This document shows positions 25,022-33,044 of a DNA stretch of 36,375 nt, piece after piece. How positions within the stretch are numbered: position 1 is the stretch's first letter; each line of letters opens with the position of its first letter. Made by a program: the position numbers and the translations under genes. The DNA is taken from assembly GCA_038243635.1 (NCBI GenBank), contig JBBSQW010000040.1, forward strand, positions 1 to 36,375, written 5' to 3'. This DNA is from Pseudopedobacter sp038243635. GTDB taxonomy: Bacteria; Bacteroidota; Bacteroidia; Sphingobacteriales; Sphingobacteriaceae. The notes below the pieces were generated by a model. It worked only from the letters and a program-made list of their open reading frames with translations, was not told where the DNA came from and ran no database searches.

Positions 25022-25411
25022 TTAAACTCTTCTTCTCTTTGGTGGACGACATCCGTTGTGTGGAAGTGGAGTAATGTCTTTAATAGTCGTTACTTCCAAT
25101 CCTGAATTTTGCAAAGTACGGATAGCCGACTCGCGACCAGATCCTGGACCTTTAACAAAAACTTCAACTTTACGTAAACCCAAATCATGAGCTACTTTAC
25201 CGCAATCAATCGCTGCTTGTGAAGCCGCGTACGGAGTGTTCTTTTTAGAACCTTTAAATCCCTGCTTTCCAGCTGAAGACCAAGCAATTGTTTGACCTTG
25301 GTTGTTGGTTAGCGTGATAATGATGTTATTAAATGTAGCGTTTATGTGAGCTTGCCCGATAGGCTCAACTACAACTAAACGCTTTTTAGTAACTTTTTTT
25401 GACTTAGCCAT
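25022..25411 (-). CDS. rpsK: 30S ribosomal protein S11
   Basis: A 129-residue platform protein. Motifs: HINATFNNIIITLTNNQG, GKQGFKGSKKNTPYAAS, VFVKGPGSGRESAIRTLQ and the terminal PLPHNGCRPPKRRRV. Normal length, 16 bases after rpsM. Confidence 0.98.
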   Translation of the reverse strand: MAKSKKVTKKRLVVVEPIGQAHINATFNNIIITLTNNQGQTIAWSSAGKQGFKGSKKNTPYAASQAAIDCGKVAHDLGLRKVEVFVKGPGSGRESAIRTLQNSGLEVTTIKDITPLPHNGCRPPKRRRV

Positions 25412-25427
25412 TTCTTACTATCAATTA

Positions 25428-25805
25428 TTATTTAGTAGCCTTTTTCTTATTCGCAACAGTTTTTCTCTTTCCTTTACGGGTACGAGAATTGTTCTTGGTT
25501 CGTTGTCCACGTAGTGGCAAACCTTTCCTGTGGCGTAGTCCTCTGTAACAACCAATATCCATTAAACGTTTAATGTTTAACTGAACCTCAGAGCGAAGTT
25601 GACCTTCTACTTTGACGCCTTCATTGATGATGTTACGGATCGCTGTTAATTCTTCATCGGTCCATTCTTGAACTTTTTTATCTACGCTAATGCCAGCTTT
25701 CTCTAAAATAGATTGTGCTGTGCTTCTTCCTATACCGAAGATGTAAGTAAGGCCGATCTCTCCTCTTTTGTTTTTTGGTAAATCAATACCTGCTATCCTT
25801 GCCAT
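25428..25805 (-). CDS. rpsM: 30S ribosomal protein S13
   Basis: A 125-residue head protein contacting the P-site tRNA and L5. It begins MARIAGIDLPKNKRGEIGLT and shows YRGLRHRKGLPLRGQRTKNN before a basic Lys-rich tail. Normal length, 24 bases after rpmJ. Confidence 0.98.
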   Translation of the reverse strand: MARIAGIDLPKNKRGEIGLTYIFGIGRSTAQSILEKAGISVDKKVQEWTDEELTAIRNIINEGVKVEGQLRSEVQLNIKRLMDIGCYRGLRHRKGLPLRGQRTKNNSRTRKGKRKTVANKKKATK

Positions 25806-25829
25806 TTAATTTTGTTGATAGTTTAATAA

Positions 25830-25946
25830 TTAACCTTGACGCTGTTTGAACTTAGGGTTCTTCTTATTGATTACATAAAGCTTTCCGTTTCTACGGACAA
25901 TCTTGCAATCAACGCTGCGCTTTTTAATGGATGCTCTAACTTTCAT
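25830..25946 (-). CDS. rpmJ: 50S ribosomal protein L36 (zinc-free type)
   Basis: A 38-residue protein starting MKVRASIKKRSVDCKIVRRN and ending NPKFKQRQG, starting at ATG 25944-25946. Of the four zinc ligands in E. coli L36 (C11, C14, C27, H33), only C14 remains; the others are S11, N27 and F33, so it should not bind zinc. It sits 1 base after infA, the usual order. Confidence 0.96.
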   Translation of the reverse strand: MKVRASIKKRSVDCKIVRRNGKLYVINKKNPKFKQRQG

Positions 25947-25947
25947 T

Positions 25948-26166
25948 TTATTTATACCTATAAGTTATTCTACCTTTTGTAAGATCATACGGAGACATCT
26001 CCAATTTCACACGGTCACCTGGTAAAATTTTGATGTAGTGCATCCTCATTTTACCGGAGATATGTGCGATAATCTCATGACCGTTCTCTAGTTCAACACG
26101 AAACATTGCATTCGATAATGCTTCTTTTATTATCCCGTCTTGCTCTATAGAGGATTGTTTAGCCAT
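25948..26166 (-). CDS. infA: Translation initiation factor IF-1
   Basis: A 72-residue S1-like OB-fold protein (MAKQSSIEQDGIIKEALSNA, FRVELENGHEIIAHISGKMR, DLTKGRITYRYK) that binds the ribosomal A site during initiation. Full length. It follows a 71-base gap after map with a probable promoter and likely heads a sub-operon through rplQ. Confidence 0.98.
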   Translation of the reverse strand: MAKQSSIEQDGIIKEALSNAMFRVELENGHEIIAHISGKMRMHYIKILPGDRVKLEMSPYDLTKGRITYRYK

Positions 26167-26210
26167 ATTTCTTTGATTTTTACTGCTTTAGCACCGCCCA
26201 AAGCGGGACG

Positions 26211-26218
26211 CAAAATTA
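26211..26218 (-). promoter_or_regulatory. -7 box of an internal promoter before infA
   Basis: Minus-strand TAATTTTG is a perfect TAnnTTTG match in the 71-base map-infA gap. A start near 26204 would give a leader of about 38 bases containing a small GC-rich inverted repeat. No TTG at -33. Confidence 0.45.
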
Positions 26219-26237
26219 AGTAAAAATATTTAAATTC

Positions 26238-27020
26238 CTATTTTTTATTTAAAACTTCTTCGATGAAGCTAAAAGTTGACAAAATATCTGCTTTTCCCTT
26301 CTTAATTGCAACTGTATGTTCGAAATGCGCTGATGGTTTTTTATCTATCGTAGATACTGTCCATCCGTCATCCCAAAACTTTACTTCAGCTCTCCCCGCA
26401 TTAATCATCGGTTCGATAGCAATCACCATTCCCTCTACTAGTTTTGTTCCTGATCCGCGTCTACCGTAATTTGGTACTTCTGGTTTCTCATGCAACATTC
26501 TGCCTACTCCGTGACCAACTAGTTCTTTCACTACACCATATCCATTCTTCTCAGCATGTTCTTGGCAAGCAAAGCCTATATCGCCAACGCGGTTACCAAC
26601 AACAGATTGTTCAATAGCTAGAGTCAAACATTCCTGTGTAACTTTTAAAAGCTGCTGAGTTTCCTCCGTAACCTCTCCAATCATGAATGTGTAAGCTGAA
26701 TCTCCAAAGTATTTATCTTTGATTACTCCGCAGTCGACCGAAACAATATCGCCACTCCGCAGTTCATAATCACTAGGAAAACCATGTACCACTTGATCAT
26801 TTAAAGAAATGCACAATGTGTAAGGAAATCCGTTGTAATTTAAAAAAGCTGGAATTGCGCCATTATCTCTAATAAATTCTTCTGCAACTTTATTTAAGTG
26901 TTTGGTTGTTACGCCTTCTCCAATAACTTTCGCTATTTCAGCATGCGTCTTAGCCACAAGCTGTGAACTAACTCTTATTAATTCTATTTCTTCTACTGAC
27001 TTAAGAATTATCTTAGACAT
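26238..27020 (-). CDS. map: Methionine aminopeptidase, type I
   Basis: A 260-residue enzyme that removes the initiator methionine. The metal ligands are in SVDCGVIKDKYFGDSAYTF (two Asp), GHGVGRMLHE (His), VIAIEPMINAG (Glu) and FEHTVAI (Glu). No N-terminal extension, so type I. It follows secY by 8 bases without adk between, as in Bacteroidota. Confidence 0.97.
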   Translation of the reverse strand: MSKIILKSVEEIELIRVSSQLVAKTHAEIAKVIGEGVTTKHLNKVAEEFIRDNGAIPAFLNYNGFPYTLCISLNDQVVHGFPSDYELRSGDIVSVDCGVIKDKYFGDSAYTFMIGEVTEETQQLLKVTQECLTLAIEQSVVGNRVGDIGFACQEHAEKNGYGVVKELVGHGVGRMLHEKPEVPNYGRRGSGTKLVEGMVIAIEPMINAGRAEVKFWDDGWTVSTIDKKPSAHFEHTVAIKKGKADILSTFSFIEEVLNKK

Positions 27021-27028
27021 CCTTTGGC

Positions 27029-28369
27029 TTAGATTACCGCTTCTGAAGTCCCCATTGCTGCAGCCGTACCTGTACGCCCGCTAATTCTACCGGTCTTCAT
27101 CAACCCATCGTAATGACGCATTAACAAGTGACTTTCAACCTGTTGCAAGGTATCCAAAACAACTGCTACCAAAATTAATAGCGATGTACCTCCAAAGAAG
27201 TGTGCAAACTGTGAGTTTACGCCTGCAATGATTGCAAAGGCTGGCAATATGGCAATGATTGCTAAGAATATAGAACCAGGAAATGTAATTCTAGAAATAA
27301 TAGCATCGATAAAATCTGCTGTCGCTTTACCTGGCTTAATACCGGGAACAAACCCCCCATTTTTCTTCATATCATCGGCCATCTGATTTGGATTGATGGT
27401 GATTGCTGTATAAAAGAAAGTGAAAAGAATAATCAGGATGGCAAACGTAAAGTTATAAGCGAAAGAAGTATAATCACTAAGTGATGCTAAAAATGAAGAT
27501 TGAGCCGAAGGAAAAAACTGCGCTACAGTTGAAGGTATAAACATAATTGCTTGTGCAAAAATGATTGGCATAACCCCTGCAGCATTAAGCTTTAGAGGAA
27601 TATACTGTCTAACTCCACCATATTGTTTGTTTCCAACGATCTTCTTAGCGTATTGAACAGGAACCTTTCGTGTACCCTGTATCACCAATACTGTAAATAC
27701 TACTACTGCAAATAAAGCTACAAACTCAATAAAGAAAGCGATTAAACCCCCTTGACCGTTTTGTCTGCTCATAAACTCTGCACCAATACCGTAAGGAAGC
27801 TGTGCGATAATACCCACCATAATCAATATAGAAATACCATTACCAATTCCTTTATCAGTTATTTTCTCTCCCATCCACATTACAAACATGGTTCCGGCAG
27901 TAAGTATAATCATTGAAGATATCGTAAACAAAGGTTCTGATATTAATCTTGCATCTGGCGCTATCTGAGATTTAACATAGCCTATAGCTTGTAAAGCTGT
28001 AATACCGATTGTTAGATAACGAGTAATCTGCGTAATTTTTTTACGCCCGCTCTCTCCTTCTTTCTGCATTTTTTGGAAATAAGGAACAGCGATACCCAAA
28101 AGCTGAACAACAATGGATGCCGAAATATAAGGCATTACCCCTAATGCAAAAATTGAAGCTCTTGAGAAAGAACCACCCGCAAACATATTCAACAAACCTA
28201 AAAGACCGTCTTTAGCTTGCTGGTTATCTAAAGATGCAGGATCTACTCCTGGCAAAACGATAAATGAACCAATTCTATATACCAAAAGAATTAAGAGCGT
28301 GTATAAAATACGCACTCTTAACTCTTCAATTTTCCAAATATTGGATAATGTTGTGAACAGCTTCTTCAT
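27029..28369 (-). CDS. secY: Preprotein translocase subunit SecY
   Basis: A 446-residue, ten-helix channel protein of the inner membrane for Sec export and membrane insertion. Family motifs include LLGLLNMFAGGSFSRASIFALG with GVMPYISASIV (helix 2), WMGEKITDKGIGNGISILIM, FTFFYTAI..NPNQMADDMKKNGGFVPGI and LDTLQQVESHLLMRHYDG. Full length. It follows rplO by 9 bases. Confidence 0.98.
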   Translation of the reverse strand: MKKLFTTLSNIWKIEELRVRILYTLLILLVYRIGSFIVLPGVDPASLDNQQAKDGLLGLLNMFAGGSFSRASIFALGVMPYISASIVVQLLGIAVPYFQKMQKEGESGRKKITQITRYLTIGITALQAIGYVKSQIAPDARLISEPLFTISSMIILTAGTMFVMWMGEKITDKGIGNGISILIMVGIIAQLPYGIGAEFMSRQNGQGGLIAFFIEFVALFAVVVFTVLVIQGTRKVPVQYAKKIVGNKQYGGVRQYIPLKLNAAGVMPIIFAQAIMFIPSTVAQFFPSAQSSFLASLSDYTSFAYNFTFAILIILFTFFYTAITINPNQMADDMKKNGGFVPGIKPGKATADFIDAIISRITFPGSIFLAIIAILPAFAIIAGVNSQFAHFFGGTSLLILVAVVLDTLQQVESHLLMRHYDGLMKTGRISGRTGTAAAMGTSEAVI

Positions 28370-28378
28370 TAAATAAGG

Positions 28379-28825
28379 TTATATTTTTTCTACTGTACCA
28401 CCTAAAGCCTCAATAGCTTTTTGTGCTGTAACAGTAAATGCGTGTGCTTTAACGTCTAACTTAACTTTGATTTCACCTCTTCCCATGATTTTAACTAAAT
28501 CATTTTTAGAAATCAAGCCATGATCTTTTAACGAATCAAAAGAAATAACGCTTAAATCAAACTTTTCTGCTAAACCTTGTAAAACATCAAGGTTAACACC
28601 AACGTACTCAATACGGTTTGGATTTTTAAACCCAACTTTAGGCACACGACGTTGCAAAGGCATTTGACCACCTTCAAAACCGATTTTAGATTTTTTACCA
28701 GAACGAGAACCCGCCCCTTTGTGACCACGTGTAGATGTTCCGCCACGTCCAGAACCAGTACCTCTACCAATTCTTTTTCTATTTTTTGTTGAACCTTCTG
28801 CAGGTTTTAAATTACTTAAATTCAT
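28379..28825 (-). CDS. rplO: 50S ribosomal protein L15
   Basis: A 148-residue protein with the Gly/Arg-rich N-terminal extension KRIGRGTGSGRGGTSTRGHK, GQMPLQRRVPKVGF, and the C-terminal globular domain ending KAIEALGGTVEKI. Normal length, 5 bases after rpmD. Confidence 0.97.
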   Translation of the reverse strand: MNLSNLKPAEGSTKNRKRIGRGTGSGRGGTSTRGHKGAGSRSGKKSKIGFEGGQMPLQRRVPKVGFKNPNRIEYVGVNLDVLQGLAEKFDLSVISFDSLKDHGLISKNDLVKIMGRGEIKVKLDVKAHAFTVTAQKAIEALGGTVEKI

Positions 28826-28830
28826 GGTAA

Positions 28831-29010
28831 TTATACTTTTTCTATGGCTACCAAATGATTTACTGCTCTAACCATTCCAATAATTGCCGGGTTAGCTTCT
28901 ACTATTACGCTACTGCTGATCTTTCTCAAACCTAGAGCTTGCATAGTTCTTTTTTGGCGTAAACTTCTATCGATAACGCTCTTAATCTGGGTTATTTTTA
29001 TCTTAGCCAT
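28831..29010 (-). CDS. rpmD: 50S ribosomal protein L30
   Basis: A 59-residue protein starting MAKIKITQIKSVIDRSLRQK, with LGLRKISSSVIVEANPAIIG and ending VNHLVAIEKV. Start ATG is at 29008-29010, 4 bases after rpsE; stop at 28831-28833. Typical short bacterial L30. Confidence 0.95.
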   Translation of the reverse strand: MAKIKITQIKSVIDRSLRQKRTMQALGLRKISSSVIVEANPAIIGMVRAVNHLVAIEKV

Positions 29011-29014
29011 CTTC

Positions 29015-29533
29015 TTAACCGTTAAAAACTTTACTTAATGAAACACCTCTATGCTGAGCTACCGTTTGTGCATCCCTTAATTGAGATAACGCAGAAATAG
29101 TTGCTTTAACCACGTTGTGTGGATTTGATGAACCTTTTGATTTTGCAAGTACGTTATGTACACCTGCAGACTCTAATACAGCTCTCATTGCACCACCAGC
29201 AATAACTCCAGTACCATTTGCAGCTGGTTTCAAGAAAACAAAACCTCCTGAAAATTTACCGATCTGCTCATGCGGAATAGTATCATTAATAATTGGAACT
29301 TTTACCAAATTCTTTTTTGCATCGTCAATTCCTTTAGCAATTGCTTCAGTAACCTCTTTTGCTTTACCTAAACCGTAACCTACTACTCCGTTCTCATCTC
29401 CTACCACAACGATGGCAGAAAAACTGAATGTACGTCCACCTTTGGTAACTTTAGCAACACGTTGGATGCTAACCAAACGATCTTTTAATTCGATCTCGTT
29501 TGCTTTTACTCTTTTTATATTTATAGTTGACAT
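29015..29533 (-). CDS. rpsE: 30S ribosomal protein S5
   Basis: A 172-residue protein with the S5 N-terminal double-stranded-RNA-binding-like domain (LVSIQRVAKVTKGGRTFSFS, VVVGDENGVVGYGLGKA) and the C-terminal domain (GVIAGGAMRAVLESAGVHN, SNPHNVVKAT). Acts in decoding accuracy at the mRNA entry site. 13 bases after rplR. Confidence 0.98.
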   Translation of the reverse strand: MSTINIKRVKANEIELKDRLVSIQRVAKVTKGGRTFSFSAIVVVGDENGVVGYGLGKAKEVTEAIAKGIDDAKKNLVKVPIINDTIPHEQIGKFSGGFVFLKPAANGTGVIAGGAMRAVLESAGVHNVLAKSKGSSNPHNVVKATISALSQLRDAQTVAQHRGVSLSKVFNG

Positions 29534-29546
29534 TTCTCTACTTCAA

Positions 29547-29903
29547 TTAAAAGATTAAACCACCCTCACGAGCACCTTCAGCCAAAGACTTAACTCGGCC
29601 ATGGTACAAGTAACCATTTCTATCAAAAACAACTTCTGTAATTCCAGCTGCGATAGCTTTTTCAGCAACTTTTTTACCAACCTCTTTAGATTGGTCTATT
29701 TTGTTTCCGCTTGCACTGAAATCTTTTTCTGAAGACGAAGCAGCAACTAATGTTTTGCCATCATTGTCATCAATTATTTGAGCATATATTCCTTTGTTAC
29801 TTCTGAAAACAGATAAACGTGGACGCTCTGGAGAACCAGTAATTCTTTTTCTGATACCCTTTTTTATTCTTTCCCTACGGGATAGTTTTACTTTTCCTGC
29901 CAT
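29547..29903 (-). CDS. rplR: 50S ribosomal protein L18
   Basis: A 118-residue 5S-rRNA-binding protein: RRERIKKGIRKRITGSPERP, LSVFRSNKGIYAQIIDD, FDRNGYLYHGRVKSLAEGAR and EGGLIF at the end. Normal length. Confidence 0.97.
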   Translation of the reverse strand: MAGKVKLSRRERIKKGIRKRITGSPERPRLSVFRSNKGIYAQIIDDNDGKTLVAASSSEKDFSASGNKIDQSKEVGKKVAEKAIAAGITEVVFDRNGYLYHGRVKSLAEGAREGGLIF

Positions 29904-29908
29904 GACAA

Positions 29909-30466
29909 TTATTTTTTAGATGCTGACTTACCTGCTTTTCTTCTCAACTGCTCACCAACAAACTTAATACCTTTACCTTTGTAAGGTTCTGGAGCTCTTA
30001 ATGAACGAATCTTAGCTGCAACTTGCCCAAGCAATTGCTTATCTATAGATTCTAAAATGATTGTTGGATTCTTTCCTTTTTCTGAAGTTGTAGCAACCTT
30101 AATTTCTGGAGGAAGTGCAAAAACAATATGGTGAGAGAAACCTAACACTAAATCTAAGGTATTACCTTGATTTGATGCTCTGTAACCAACACCTACTAAC
30201 TCTTGCTGTAATTTATATCCTTCTGTTACACCAACAACCATGTTGTTAAGTAACGCTCTGTACAAACCATGTAATGCTTTGTGACGCTTTTGCTCAGTTG
30301 GACGTTTAACCACAATAGTACCATCTTCTTGATCGATGATAATATCTGAATCTACTTGTTGTGTTAATTCTCCTTTAGGACCTTTAACGGTTACTAAATT
30401 TTCTTTGGATACGGTTACTGTTACACCGCTAGGGATTGAAATTGGGGCTTTACCTACTCTTGACAT
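29909..30466 (-). CDS. rplF: 50S ribosomal protein L6
   Basis: A 185-residue protein near the factor-binding site: MSRVGKAPISIPSGVTVTVS, VKGPKGELTQ, GYKLQQELVGVGYRA and PEPYKGKGIKFVGEQLRRK. Full length. It is preceded by a strong Shine-Dalgarno, unusual in this phylum. Confidence 0.98.
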   Translation of the reverse strand: MSRVGKAPISIPSGVTVTVSKENLVTVKGPKGELTQQVDSDIIIDQEDGTIVVKRPTEQKRHKALHGLYRALLNNMVVGVTEGYKLQQELVGVGYRASNQGNTLDLVLGFSHHIVFALPPEIKVATTSEKGKNPTIILESIDKQLLGQVAAKIRSLRAPEPYKGKGIKFVGEQLRRKAGKSASKK

Positions 30467-30471
30467 ATCTT

Positions 30472-30480
30472 TCTCCTCCT
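30472..30480 (-). promoter_or_regulatory. Strong Shine-Dalgarno of rplF
   Basis: Minus-strand AGGAGGAGA, 5 bases before the ATG, in the 16-base rpsH-rplF gap. Confidence 0.7.
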
Positions 30481-30482
30481 AA

Positions 30483-30881
30483 TTAGTAAACGTAACATAA
30501 AACCTCGCCGCCGATGTTTAGTTGCTTAGCTTCTTTATCGGTCATTACACCTTTAGAAGTTGACATGATGGCGATTCCTAGACCATTTAAAACTCTAGGC
30601 ATATTGCCCATACCTGCATATTTTCTCAAACCAGGTCTACTTGCTCTCGCAATGCTGCGAATAGCTGGAATTTTAGTTATTGGATGATACTTTAAAGCAA
30701 CTTTAATAGTGCCTTGAACATCATTATCCTCGAACTTATAATTCGTGATGTAACCCTTGTCAAAAAGAACTTTTGTAATTTCCTTTTTGAGGTTTGATGC
30801 AGGAATTTCAACAACCCTATGGTTGGCCTTGATGGCATTCCTTACTCTTGTAAGATAATCTGCTATTGGATCTGTATACAT
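30483..30881 (-). CDS. rpsH: 30S ribosomal protein S8
   Basis: A 132-residue central-domain assembly protein starting MYTDPIADYLTRVRNAIKAN and ending GGEVLCYVY, with MSTSKGVMTDKEAKQLNIGG. The frame is open 15 codons further upstream, but a promoter -7 box lies inside that stretch and ATG 30881 matches the family start. S8 is the spc-operon repressor in E. coli; its role here is unknown. Confidence 0.97.
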   Translation of the reverse strand: MYTDPIADYLTRVRNAIKANHRVVEIPASNLKKEITKVLFDKGYITNYKFEDNDVQGTIKVALKYHPITKIPAIRSIARASRPGLRKYAGMGNMPRVLNGLGIAIMSTSKGVMTDKEAKQLNIGGEVLCYVY

Positions 30882-30897
30882 TTTATTGTTATATAAA

Positions 30898-30936
30898 AAA
30901 GAATTTTTCGGACCGCAAAGGTACAAAAAATTCTTT
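30898..30936 (-). promoter_or_regulatory. Inverted repeat enclosing an internal promoter before rpsH
   Basis: AAAGAATTTTT (30898-30908) and AAAAATTCTTT (30926-30936) are perfect 11-base inverted arms. Between them, on the minus strand, is TACCTTTG (30916-30923), an exact TAnnTTTG -7 box. The predicted start is near 30905-30908, about 25 bases before the rpsH ATG. Confidence 0.55.
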
Positions 30937-30950
30937 ATGATTCTTTTTTA

Positions 30951-31220
30951 TTACCAGCTGGCTTTTCTAATCCCTGGGATCTTGCCTGCTAATGCCATCT
31001 CACGGAAAGTTACACGTGATATACCAAACTGGCGCATGTAACCTCTTGGACGACCAGTTAATTTACATCTGTTATGTAAACGTACTGGAGAAGAGTTTTT
31101 TGGTAGTTTATCTAAACCTTCGAAATCGCCAGCAGCTTTAAGTGCTTCTCTTTTCTCGGCATATTTTTCTACCATTCTCTGACGCTTTATTTCGCGAGCT
31201 TTTATTCCTTCTTTAGCCAT
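30951..31220 (-). CDS. rpsN: 30S ribosomal protein S14 (zinc-free type)
   Basis: An 89-residue protein: MAKEGIKAREIKRQRMVEKY, SSPVRLHNRCKLTGRPRGYM, FGISRVTFREMALAGKIPGI. It has only one cysteine, so it is the long zinc-independent form. It overlaps the end of rplE by 8 bases. Confidence 0.97.
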   Translation of the reverse strand: MAKEGIKAREIKRQRMVEKYAEKREALKAAGDFEGLDKLPKNSSPVRLHNRCKLTGRPRGYMRQFGISRVTFREMALAGKIPGIRKASW

Positions 31221-31782
31221 TGTGAACTATGTTATGATTTTTAAATGGTAAACCGAATTGCTTTAACAATTCTAACGCTTCTAAATCTGTACCTGCACTG
31301 GTAACAAAAGTAATATCCATACCTTGAATTTTATTGATTTTGTCAATATTAATCTCAGGGAAGATAATTTGTTCTGATATACCCAACGTGTAGTTACCAT
31401 GTCCGTCAAAACCTTTATCATTGATTCCTTTGAAATCACGGATACGAGGAAGAGCTACAGAAATTAAGCGGTCTAGGAATTCATACATTTGGCTGTCACG
31501 TAAAGTTACACGTACACCAACCGGCATACCTTTACGTAATTTGAAATTCGAAATATCCTTTTTAGACTTCGCTACAATTGCCTGCTGACCAGTAATGGTA
31601 GTTAATTCTAAAATTGCAGATTCTACAATTTTCTTATCAGTTACACCAGCTCCAACACCTTGGTTGATTGCAATTTTCTGTAACTTAGGTACTTGCATAA
31701 CGCTTTTGTATTGGAATTTTTCCTTTAAAGCGCTAACAATCTCCTCTTTGTATTTGTTTTTTAATCTTGGTGCGTAAGCCAT
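31213..31782 (-). CDS. rplE: 50S ribosomal protein L5
   Basis: A 189-residue 5S-rRNA-binding protein of the central protuberance: LQKIAINQGVGAGVTDKK, AKSKKDISNFKLRKGMPVG, LPRIRDFKGINDKGFDGHGN and MDITFVTSAGTDLEALELL. Full length. Its ATG overlaps the rplX stop by 1 base. Confidence 0.98.
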   Translation of the reverse strand: MAYAPRLKNKYKEEIVSALKEKFQYKSVMQVPKLQKIAINQGVGAGVTDKKIVESAILELTTITGQQAIVAKSKKDISNFKLRKGMPVGVRVTLRDSQMYEFLDRLISVALPRIRDFKGINDKGFDGHGNYTLGISEQIIFPEINIDKINKIQGMDITFVTSAGTDLEALELLKQFGLPFKNHNIVHNG

Positions 31783-32117
31783 TACTTAATTTCCTCCCCA
31801 GATTTTTTAGCTATTCTAATTAATTTGCCGTCTTCATTTTTCTTCCTACCGATACGTGTAGCTGTTCCTGTTTTAGGATCAACCAACATTACGTTAGAAA
31901 TATGAAGTGGAGCTTCCATTTTAATAATACCGCCATTAGGATTAGCAGCATTCGGTTTTGTATGTTTAGAAACCATGTTGGTTCCTTCAACCAAAACACG
32001 ACTAGTTTTAGTAATTACTTCTAATACTTTGCCTTCTTGTCCTTTTGAGTCTCCTGCTATTATCTTCACTAAATCACCTTTACGGATGTTTAGCTTAACG
32101 TTCTTTTTCTTTTCCAT
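31782..32117 (-). CDS. rplX: 50S ribosomal protein L24
   Basis: A 111-residue assembly-initiator protein with a KOW motif: IRKGDLVKIIAGDSKGQEGK, VLEVITKTSRVLVEGTNMVS, HTKPN and APLHISNVMLVDPKTG. Normal length, 1 base after rplN. Confidence 0.97.
   Translation of the reverse strand: MEKKKNVKLNIRKGDLVKIIAGDSKGQEGKVLEVITKTSRVLVEGTNMVSKHTKPNAANPNGGIIKMEAPLHISNVMLVDPKTGTATRIGRKKNEDGKLIRIAKKSGEEIK
31793..31797 (-). promoter_or_regulatory. Shine-Dalgarno of rplE
   Basis: Minus-strand GGAGG within GGGGAGGAAA, 10 bases before the rplE ATG, lying inside the 3' end of rplX. Confidence 0.5.
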
Positions 32118-32118
32118 T

Positions 32119-32487
32119 TTACAAAACCTCCGGTGCTAATGATACAATTTTCATGAATTGTTTCTCACGCAACTCTCTTGCAACAGGGCCGAAGATACGG
32201 GTTCCTCTTGGCTCGTCTTGAGCGTTTAGCAAAACAGCTGCATTATCGTCGAAACGGATATAAGAACCGTCTTTTCTTCTGATTTCTTTTTTAGTTCTTA
32301 CAACTACGGCCTTTGATACTGTTCCTTTTTTGATGTTTCCAGATGGAATTGCACTTTTTACAGTTACAACCACTTTGTCTCCTATTGAAGCGTATCTTTT
32401 ACCGGTACCACCTAACACTCTAATTACTAAAACTTGTTTAGCACCAGAATTGTCGGCTACGTTTAATCGTGATTCCTGTTGTACCAT
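32119..32487 (-). CDS. rplN: 50S ribosomal protein L14
   Basis: A 122-residue inter-subunit-bridge protein: MVQQESRLNVADNSGAKQVL, VVVRTKKEIRRKDGSYIRFD, GTRIFGPVARELR and FMKIVSLAPEVL. Normal length, 1 base after rpsQ. Confidence 0.98.
   Translation of the reverse strand: MVQQESRLNVADNSGAKQVLVIRVLGGTGKRYASIGDKVVVTVKSAIPSGNIKKGTVSKAVVVRTKKEIRRKDGSYIRFDDNAAVLLNAQDEPRGTRIFGPVARELREKQFMKIVSLAPEVL
32127..32131 (-). promoter_or_regulatory. Shine-Dalgarno of rplX
   Basis: Minus-strand GGAGG, 9 bases before the rplX ATG, inside the rplN 3' end. Confidence 0.55.
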
Positions 32488-32488
32488 G

Positions 32489-32743
32489 TTATTTAGCCCT
32501 TTCTATAATTTCAACTAATCTCCAGTTCTTATTTTTACTCAGCGGACGTGTTTCCATGATCAGGACAGTATCACCGATACCGCAATCATTCTTCTCGTCA
32601 TGAGCCATAAATGTGGTAGTCGTTTTTACGAACTTACCATAAATTGGGTGTTTCACTTTTCTCTCAACCGCTACAACTATGGACTTATCCATTTTGTTGC
32701 TCATCACCAACCCAGTTCTTGTTTTTCTTAATTTTCTTTCCAT
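32489..32743 (-). CDS. rpsQ: 30S ribosomal protein S17
   Basis: An 84-residue OB-fold protein: RKTRTGLVMSNKMDKSIVVA, KHPIYGKFVKTTTTFMAHDE, GDTVLIMETRPLSKNKNWRL. Binds 16S rRNA helices 7 and 11. Normal length, 14 bases after rpmC. Confidence 0.97.
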   Translation of the reverse strand: MERKLRKTRTGLVMSNKMDKSIVVAVERKVKHPIYGKFVKTTTTFMAHDEKNDCGIGDTVLIMETRPLSKNKNWRLVEIIERAK

Positions 32744-32757
32744 TTCGACTTTAAAAA

Positions 32758-32973
32758 TTATGAATTACTTTCAGAAACTGCCTTAGCCGCCTTGCGCTGA
32801 GTTAATTCGGTGTTGAAACGAGCGATATCTTTTCTCGCCTTGTTAATTCTTGTAGGATTTTCTATAGCAGAAACTGCGTGAGCAAACTTTAACTTTGTTA
32901 AAGTTGCTTTCTCCTCTTGAATCCTGGTAACGATTTCTTCGTTTGACAGGTCTTTGATTTCTGAGTATTTCAT
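32758..32973 (-). CDS. rpmC: 50S ribosomal protein L29
   Basis: A 71-residue helical-hairpin protein at the exit tunnel: MKYSEIKDLSNEEIVTRIQE, LKFAHAVSAIENPTRINKAR, KDIARFNTELTQRK. Slightly longer than the about 63 residues of E. coli through its C-terminus. It lies 71 bases after rplP. Confidence 0.96.
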   Translation of the reverse strand: MKYSEIKDLSNEEIVTRIQEEKATLTKLKFAHAVSAIENPTRINKARKDIARFNTELTQRKAAKAVSESNS

Positions 32974-33044
32974 TTTTGTTGTTAGTTAATAGTTAAAGTT
33001 GTCTTTGTTAGGTAACGGCCAACAAAAAAAACTAAAAACTGATG

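Noticed and set aside
30882..30926. N-terminal extension of rpsH
   Set aside because: The extra 15 codons contain the internal promoter and inverted repeat and do not resemble S8.
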